From JAGQNT01 sp964426605 (lineage in GTDB: Bacteria > Patescibacteriota > Saccharimonadia > Saccharimonadales > UBA4665): DNA of 64,000 bases. The translations under genes and the position numbers were made by a program. The stretch is from positions 310,001 to 374,000 of the forward strand of contig CAYRQK010000001.1 in assembly GCA_964426605.1 (NCBI GenBank). Direction: 5' to 3'. The notes beneath the pieces are model-generated. The model had not been told where the DNA came from and ran no database searches. It saw nothing but the letters and a program-made list of their open reading frames with translations. Each line of letters begins with the position of its first letter. The stretch's first letter is position 1. Shown piece by piece: positions 58,691 through 64,000 of this stretch.

Positions 58691-60622
58691 TTCTTGCGTC
58701 AGATCGAGAATAGTATTGATAAGCTCGGCATGGCTCCATACCAGTGGTGTAACGGATAGAATTGAGCCGTTTTGTGGGTTTACCTGCTCGCTCAAGACGC
58801 CGCTTGGAAGTGTATGGGTCATGGTCCAATCAATAAGTAATTGGGCCTTCGTTTGGTTGTTGGTGCGGCAATAGTACTGGGCTAGCCACAGTGTTGTCAC
58901 AAACCAAGGGTTGCCCATATAGGCTGGATTCGATGCGAAATATTGGTCATGTTCGTAACGTGGCGAGCCGCCCGATGGTGACTGATCAAGTAATATACTT
59001 TCGATAACAGCCACGGTTTGCTTGGTTTGTTCGACCCCAAAGTCCTTAAGGGCAAAGCTAAAGACACCGTACATACTAGAGACATCAAGTGTATTATCAA
59101 ACTGCAAGGAGCCGTCTTCTTGTAACAAGAAGCTCTTTCGGAAGGCGTTCCGCTCGGGGTCAAATAGCACGTGTGCGCCGGCAGCGATCTCCCCGGCAGC
59201 GGCACGCCACTTGACAGCGTCATCGGGGAATTCAAAGATATCAGCAAAATCAGCAGCAGTCAGTAGCGCCTGGTAGACAACGGCTACGGTGTACGTGTGC
59301 GTGGCGAATTTCTCTTCCCAGAGGTCGTAGCTGGCATGTGGCAAGTTGGTTTCGTCATCACGGAACTCAGTCATGAAGTTGGCGGCTGGCTGCACTAGCG
59401 TTACGTATAGACTACTAACAAAATCTTGATCTTTGGTAGCTGCCAAATATTCTCCGAGCATGTAGATGACAATAGCCGTTTCGTCCTCCTGTATGGCCAA
59501 TTCCTTGTGCTTGCCGTGAAGTAACGGGTGCCAGGTGCTGCCGATAGCGCGATCGGGCTGGTATTTGTGCATCAGGTAGCCCTCGTCGGTTAGTATGTCG
59601 CGACAAAACTCAAAGAAGTGTTTGGGTTCCTCGGTGTAGCCAAGCCGGATTAACGGCCAAATGGCATAGGCACCATCACGCGGCCAAACGTAGCTATAGT
59701 AGTCACGTCCGAAATTGTAGATACTTGAATCACAGCTAGCGATAATGCCGCCACGCTTATCGGTGTGCGCCTTGATGACCATCAGAGATTTTTTGACCAT
59801 GTTACGCTGGGTATCACTCATATTTTGGAGTTCGTCGCGAGCCGTATCAAGCCATTTGTACCAGAAATGACGTGTTCCCTCGAGTCGAGCTTGCAGGCCG
59901 TCCTCGCGCAATTTTCGGTCAATCTTTTCGGCGCTGTACTGACTGTCGGCCGCTACGATCCAATAATCGATGAAATTCGTCGAATTGCCAGCCAGCTCAA
60001 GATTGAATCGTATGACTGAGTCGACACCACCGTGTTCTACGGCATTACCGGTCAGCTCACCGTCTTCGGCGTCGCGGTATGTACCCTCTTTGCCTTCGAT
60101 ACCATAGTTACCGACCGAGAACTGATCGAATGGCTGACCACTCTCGGTAAAACCATTGATGAGCAGCGAGCAGCGCCCTTTGTAGTCTAGGATGTAGTTA
60201 TCGTCTGGTACAAACAACGCAGTATCGCCGCGACCGCCTCTAGAAATCTGAAATACTTGGTGCATAAAGACTCGGACTGTACGCTCGTGATCGGCGATGT
60301 TTTTAACCCGGAGTTTTCGACAAAAGGCGTTAAGCTCGTAGTCGACAAAATCGCTGCAAGTTATCTCCAGGTTTAGTTCCGTATTGGTGAGCGTAATGTC
60401 GCTGACCAGGGCATCTTGCTCGAAGTTGACGTGAATGTCCCAGCTACCGTCATCAATCCAGGTAAAATGGTCATCGACCCAGACGCCAACTTTGTGGTCC
60501 ATACTGCGGGCTGTTGTCAGGTTGTCAAGACCGACGTACGGATAGTAGAAATCGTGCACTAGGCCGACTTCATTGAGTCCGACTGTTAAGCTGCCGTTAC
60601 CGAGAATGACTGTTCGTGCCAT
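58685..60622 (-). CDS. GH15-family glucoamylase/glucan hydrolase
   Basis: The 645-residue protein has the two-domain GH15 layout: an N-terminal beta-sandwich (about 1-250) and an (alpha/alpha)6 barrel. The WPRDGAYAIW substrate-binding segment is typical. The general acid is in LWEEKFATHTYT (Glu436) and the general base in LSEQVNP (Glu612). Such enzymes release glucose from alpha-glucans or cleave trehalose; no signal peptide is seen, so an intracellular substrate such as glycogen is likely. Its ATG abuts the GH57 stop, so it is the last gene of the GT4-GH57-GH15 operon. Confidence 0.92.
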   Translation of the reverse strand: MARTVILGNGSLTVGLNEVGLVHDFYYPYVGLDNLTTARSMDHKVGVWVDDHFTWIDDGSWDIHVNFEQDALVSDITLTNTELNLEITCSDFVDYELNAFCRKLRVKNIADHERTVRVFMHQVFQISRGGRGDTALFVPDDNYILDYKGRCSLLINGFTESGQPFDQFSVGNYGIEGKEGTYRDAEDGELTGNAVEHGGVDSVIRFNLELAGNSTNFIDYWIVAADSQYSAEKIDRKLREDGLQARLEGTRHFWYKWLDTARDELQNMSDTQRNMVKKSLMVIKAHTDKRGGIIASCDSSIYNFGRDYYSYVWPRDGAYAIWPLIRLGYTEEPKHFFEFCRDILTDEGYLMHKYQPDRAIGSTWHPLLHGKHKELAIQEDETAIVIYMLGEYLAATKDQDFVSSLYVTLVQPAANFMTEFRDDETNLPHASYDLWEEKFATHTYTVAVVYQALLTAADFADIFEFPDDAVKWRAAAGEIAAGAHVLFDPERNAFRKSFLLQEDGSLQFDNTLDVSSMYGVFSFALKDFGVEQTKQTVAVIESILLDQSPSGGSPRYEHDQYFASNPAYMGNPWFVTTLWLAQYYCRTNNQTKAQLLIDWTMTHTLPSGVLSEQVNPQNGSILSVTPLVWSHAELINTILDLTQEQ

Positions 60623-61834
60623 TTATATAGTCACTCCTTTGTCCATGAGTCGCGAGCGCACATCGTGATAGGCGTTCATGTAGTTAATGTAGGCCTCAAA
60701 AGGCGTATCATATGGGCTAAAGTAGGCGTGAATATCGCCATCGTTCCACCATTTGGTACACATGTAATAGAAGTGATCTGAGGTTTGTAGTCGACGCCAA
60801 TCTTCGATGAGCGCCAGATCGTCGGTAGCGAGTATGGATGGGCCAAGATCATAGAGGTCTTGAATAGAGCCTTGCTGCATGGCATTGCCGAGCCATGCTG
60901 ACAGGTCACGTTCGGTGTCGGCCCAAGTGATAGTGTAGGGCACATCGACGCTATCGACTGGCTCGAACGTATCACAAGCTTCGCTGACGGTCATAAAGCT
61001 GTTACCCTCACCGCGTTTGAGCCATTCGTTCGGCAAGTGCTCCAAAAACCCAAAAATACCACTTTCTTCCCATTGGTGCTCGCCAAAGGTCTCGTAGTCC
61101 ATGAACAGATTGAAATTCGTGGCGTCACCGGTCTCACTGAGCCAGTTTGTAAATTTGTCGGCAGTCAGTGGCCACTCCGACCAGTTACGATCGCCGAAAC
61201 GGAAGGCGATGTCGTCGCTCAGCTTGTAGTTTTTCATGAGTAACTTGATATTCTCGGTACCTACCGGGCGGTACACAAAGTTTGGACTGCGCCAGCCCAA
61301 GATCGGATCCCAGCCCTCGGCTAGTACTCCTTTGTAGCCTGCGTCGTCAGCCCAGGCAGCCACTTCATTGTTGTAGCACAGCTCGGTATTACGGAAGACA
61401 GTTGGCGTGACGCCGAACAGAGCGTGAACTTTCTCGGCATGCATGCGTACCTGCATCTCAAACTCGGCCCTAGAATAGAAAAAGGCTAAGCTGTGGTGGT
61501 AGGTTTCGGCAACGATTTCGACTCGGCCAGTCGCGACGAGATCTTGGAACGACCGCAGCGCCTCTGGTGACCAACGCTCTAGCTGTTCCAGGACGGTACC
61601 GGTGATGGACATACTGAGTTTGAATTCCGGATGGTTACGTAATAATTGCAGCAGACGTTGATTGGTGGGTACATACGACTTTTCGGCAACTTTCTTGAGA
61701 ATACGCTCGTTGCTGGTTGGTGAATCATAGGGTGCGTCGAAGTACGAGTGACTGTAACCGGCTTCAAGTGCCGTATAGTGTCGCACGCGGTACGGCTGGT
61801 GCACGTGCAGATACAAAACGATTGCTTTGCTCAT
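60623..61834 (-). CDS. GH57-family alpha-amylase-like enzyme
   Basis: From ATG 61834, which overlaps the upstream stop as ATGA, the product is 403 residues. HVHQPY (10-15) is the GH57 N-terminal signature, the nucleophile is in RNTELCYNN (Glu151) and the acid/base in FMDYETFGEHQ (Asp246). GH57 enzymes include alpha-amylases and branching enzymes; the length fits an alpha-amylase better than a branching enzyme. The frame is open further upstream inside the GT gene. It lies between a GT4 synthase-like gene and a GH15 gene. Confidence 0.93.
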   Translation of the reverse strand: MSKAIVLYLHVHQPYRVRHYTALEAGYSHSYFDAPYDSPTSNERILKKVAEKSYVPTNQRLLQLLRNHPEFKLSMSITGTVLEQLERWSPEALRSFQDLVATGRVEIVAETYHHSLAFFYSRAEFEMQVRMHAEKVHALFGVTPTVFRNTELCYNNEVAAWADDAGYKGVLAEGWDPILGWRSPNFVYRPVGTENIKLLMKNYKLSDDIAFRFGDRNWSEWPLTADKFTNWLSETGDATNFNLFMDYETFGEHQWEESGIFGFLEHLPNEWLKRGEGNSFMTVSEACDTFEPVDSVDVPYTITWADTERDLSAWLGNAMQQGSIQDLYDLGPSILATDDLALIEDWRRLQTSDHFYYMCTKWWNDGDIHAYFSPYDTPFEAYINYMNAYHDVRSRLMDKGVTI

Positions 61835-63042
61835 GCGGCGACCGTCTTTTTGCCGATATGTTGGCGATAGATACCATAGATCGTGTCGGCTGCCTGTTGC
61901 CAAGACATGCTCGATATCTCGTGCTGGGCTCGTTCGAGTAGCGTGCGGCGCAGCGGTTCGTGGCGCAGGGCGACGATAATCTGATTGGCCATTTCGTTAA
62001 TGTCCCAGAAGTCTACCCTAAGCGCACCCGTGAGTACCTCGGCGACACCGGATTGCTTGCTGATGAGTGATGGTGTACCGAAATTTGCCGCTTCGAGGGG
62101 GGTTAAACCAAAAGGCTCAGAGATGGAAGGCATGACAAATAGATCAGAAATGGAAAATGAGTCTCTCCAGACGTGGCCACGCTGGAAACCAGCAAAGATG
62201 ATGTTCTTACCAATACCCAGGTCGGCCGATTGTTGCACGAGCTCCTGATACTGCTCACCAGCCCCCACGATCAGGAAGATAGTTTTAGGCTCGCGTTGTA
62301 CGACTAGTTTTGCCGCCTGGAGCAAGTTAGGCAGGTTCTTCTGTAATGTCAGGCGGCCCACATTGCTGACAACGTGGTAGCCTTGTGCCTTGAGCTGGGC
62401 CAAATAACGATAGCAGTTCTCGTCAGACTGTTCGGGTAAGGCGTCGAGATCGATACTGTTGTGCACGACCTCGATTTTTTCGAGTGGAGTGCCGTAGTCG
62501 TGGTGGATAGCCAGGCGCGTGTGGTTGCTGACGGCCAAGATGCGATCAGCCATTGCAAATGCAGTCGCTTCAATATCGTGTACGAATGGGTTGCCACGGT
62601 TGCCGCCTGCGCGGTCGGACTCAATAGAGTGTACATGTAGTATCAATGGTCGTCCGGAGCGCATTTTCAATCGGAGTCCGGCACGGAAAGTCAGCCAATC
62701 ATGGGCGTGGATGATATCAAATTGGGCGGTTTCTGCCAGGCGTGCTACTGCTCGCTCGTACATTGCCTGTTGACTGAATATGTCGTGATATTCTTCGTGA
62801 CCGTCCGTGAATACGTACTTTTGGCTGTCATAGGCAATCCCGGCCTTCATGACGGCCGTAACATCCTGCGGAATGGCTGCAGTGACTTTCATAAATCTGT
62901 GATCGTGGTTAGCGCGATACGGCAGAATAAACTCAAGATCGATATCTTTTGTCGCGAGTGATTGACAGAGTTGGTAGCAGGCGACCCCTAAGCCACCGCT
63001 ATTGTGCGGAGGCAATTCCCACCCAAGCATCAGAACTTTCAT
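61831..63042 (-). CDS. GT4-family glycosyltransferase (glycogen-synthase-like)
   Basis: The 403-residue GT-B protein begins MKVLMLGWELPPHNSGGLGV, with the GGLG donor loop near residues 16-19, has a GTVG-like NVGRLTLQKN second-domain start and the SISEPFGLTPLEA E-x7-E signature. GT4 enzymes transfer sugar from nucleotide donors. The WELPP..GGLG start and the neighbouring GH57 and GH15 genes suggest alpha-glucan (glycogen) synthesis, but a different glycan is possible. It heads the minus-strand operon. Confidence 0.9.
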   Translation of the reverse strand: MKVLMLGWELPPHNSGGLGVACYQLCQSLATKDIDLEFILPYRANHDHRFMKVTAAIPQDVTAVMKAGIAYDSQKYVFTDGHEEYHDIFSQQAMYERAVARLAETAQFDIIHAHDWLTFRAGLRLKMRSGRPLILHVHSIESDRAGGNRGNPFVHDIEATAFAMADRILAVSNHTRLAIHHDYGTPLEKIEVVHNSIDLDALPEQSDENCYRYLAQLKAQGYHVVSNVGRLTLQKNLPNLLQAAKLVVQREPKTIFLIVGAGEQYQELVQQSADLGIGKNIIFAGFQRGHVWRDSFSISDLFVMPSISEPFGLTPLEAANFGTPSLISKQSGVAEVLTGALRVDFWDINEMANQIIVALRHEPLRRTLLERAQHEISSMSWQQAADTIYGIYRQHIGKKTVAA

Positions 63043-63393
63043 TCCAGTATTCGTCCTACCAAACTGCTAATGTTGATTTACGCCTGATTATAGATCGTCG
63101 TACTCTGTTGTGCAATCTGGTTTTTACGAAGAAATATGGAGAAATACAGAACTGGTTTCCGCTCGAATAAGCAATGTGGGCATCTTATGAGTGTAGGCCG
63201 GGGCGTGATGCTCGTCTTAATGGATAGTGCTTTAGGTAGGCTAGTTGCTCGTAAATGGATTACATGGCACGGAACATACAACAATGACGAGAAGTCGGAT
63301 GATTGCCGCGCGCTATATAAAGAGTCCTTTTGGATGTGCCTAATACGTCTATCCCAGATGTGACTATCCGGTTAGTACCATGGTATAAGGTGC
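63043..63393. other. 351-bp gap upstream of the glucan operon
   Basis: It holds the minus-strand operon promoter at 63087-63115. A 75-codon plus-strand frame (63136-63363, starting MEKYRTGFRSNKQ) has no good -10 or Shine-Dalgarno and is not called as a gene. No hairpin or repeat stands out. Confidence 0.5.
63087..63115 (-). promoter_or_regulatory. Promoter of the GT4-GH57-GH15 operon
   Basis: On the minus strand TTGCAC (63115-63110), 17 bp, TATAAT (63092-63087). The leader to the GT4 start codon at 63042 is about 40 nt. Confidence 0.75.
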
Positions 63394-64000
63394 CTAATTG
63401 TGGCTGAGCAAGATATAGCCTTCACCCTTACGCGATTCAATGGAATAGTGCTGGCTGTCGAACGCTCGGTGTCGCCGCAATCGATATACAAGCGCATTGA
63501 GCGCCCAGTCGCTCGCAATGCCGTTGGTCTCGTGCCAGACATAATCGCAGATCTGCGACTTACTCACGACTTGACCCTGGTGTTGGCTGAGTACTTGCAG
63601 TAGTCGTTTTTCCTTCAGCGGTAAATATTGCTTGCCCAGGGTTGCTACGTAATCTGCGAGTAGTGGCGTGAAGGCTACGTATTTCCCAGCTTGCTGGCGC
63701 ACGTAGCCAGCCATTAGTAAGTACCTATCTTTAGGCGCAGTACCACGGGCAATAGTCGCCTCCAGTAGACGTCGTCGTCGGCTACCGAGCCCCAGGTAGA
63801 GATCTTTGATGACCAGCTCGACCATTGGGTCGGACAAGGGGTTGTCGAGGTCCTGACAACGCATGAGCACCTGCAGTAGTATGTGGTGACCACCCGAGTA
63901 GGTGATGGCTCGTGGATCGGCCTTTTGTTCGGTGCTAGACTCAAATACCTCAACTAAGTCGTGGTTGCTGTACCCAGGGAAATAACTTGTTCTTGTCAGA
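63394..64000 (-). CDS. NTPase-like protein with C-terminal winged helix-turn-helix (cut by window edge)
   Basis: The minus-strand frame is open from the right edge to a TAG at 63394, giving about 201 visible C-terminal residues. The last 90 (PLKEKRLLQVLSQHQGQVVS, then ALNALVYRLRRHRAFDS and IESRKGEGYILL) form an OmpR/PhoB-type DNA-binding winged helix. The part before it contains YSGGHHILLQVL, reminiscent of the helical region after the ATPase core of STAND/AAA-like proteins. The ATPase motifs would lie beyond the window. It may be a regulator of the adjacent glucan operon, but that is only a guess from position. Confidence 0.6.
   Translation of the reverse strand, partial: LTRTSYFPGYSNHDLVEVFESSTEQKADPRAITYSGGHHILLQVLMRCQDLDNPLSDPMVELVIKDLYLGLGSRRRRLLEATIARGTAPKDRYLLMAGYVRQQAGKYVAFTPLLADYVATLGKQYLPLKEKRLLQVLSQHQGQVVSKSQICDYVWHETNGIASDWALNALVYRLRRHRAFDSQHYSIESRKGEGYILLSHN

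Noticed and set aside
63136..63363. 75-codon plus-strand ORF near the right end
   Set aside because: No -10 box at leaderless distance, no Shine-Dalgarno and no recognisable features; not called as a gene.

Overview
The window is a gene-dense, roughly 50-55% GC (by eye) bacterial chromosome segment holding most of the transcription and translation core. The standard genetic code is used (UGA is a stop). Ribosomal protein L30 is missing between S5 and L15, secY is followed directly by infA, and many genes are small and unrecognised. Together these point to the Candidate Phyla Radiation (Patescibacteria), most likely a Saccharibacteria (TM7) relative. That placement is an inference from gene content, not a phylogeny.

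Layout: 1-8 kb holds a truncated M1 aminopeptidase (minus strand), nusA, a CIRCE-controlled clpC, a membrane HExxH protein and radA. 8-20.8 kb holds a bifunctional penicillin-binding protein (minus), tyrS, a histidine phosphatase, three hydrolase-like proteins, recG, rsmD, tRNA-Leu, hisS and trigger factor. 20.8-29.6 kb holds a small gene, a second CIRCE site, clpP and rpoB-rpoC. 29.8-53 kb is the ribosomal block: rpsL-rpsG-X-fusA, tuf, rpsJ, then rplC to rplO, secY, infA-rpmJ-rpsM-rpsK-rpsD-rpoA-rplQ-rplM-rpsI. 53-58.7 kb holds trpS, rluD, a delta-prime-like gene, a TPR protein, three tRNAs and rpmG. 58.7-63 kb is a minus-strand GT4-GH57-GH15 operon for alpha-glucan metabolism. The right edge cuts a NTPase-like protein with a C-terminal winged helix.

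Four signals stand out. (1) A ~74-nt two-hairpin RNA element occurs three times, before clpC, tRNA-Leu and rplQ, with compensatory base changes in its stems. (2) Many stand-alone genes have a -10 box 6-9 bp before the start codon, which predicts leaderless mRNAs, while the ribosomal operons mostly have Shine-Dalgarno leaders. (3) The core machinery appears stripped of zinc sites: RNA polymerase beta-prime lacks the cysteines of both zinc sites, and L36, S14 and L33 are zinc-free forms. The beta-prime trigger loop is also non-canonical. (4) Several leaders look regulatory: a terminator just after the nusA promoter, two HrcA/CIRCE operators placed over clpC and clpP promoters, and a large hairpin before rplC.

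No CRISPR array, insertion sequence, prophage or rRNA gene was seen.
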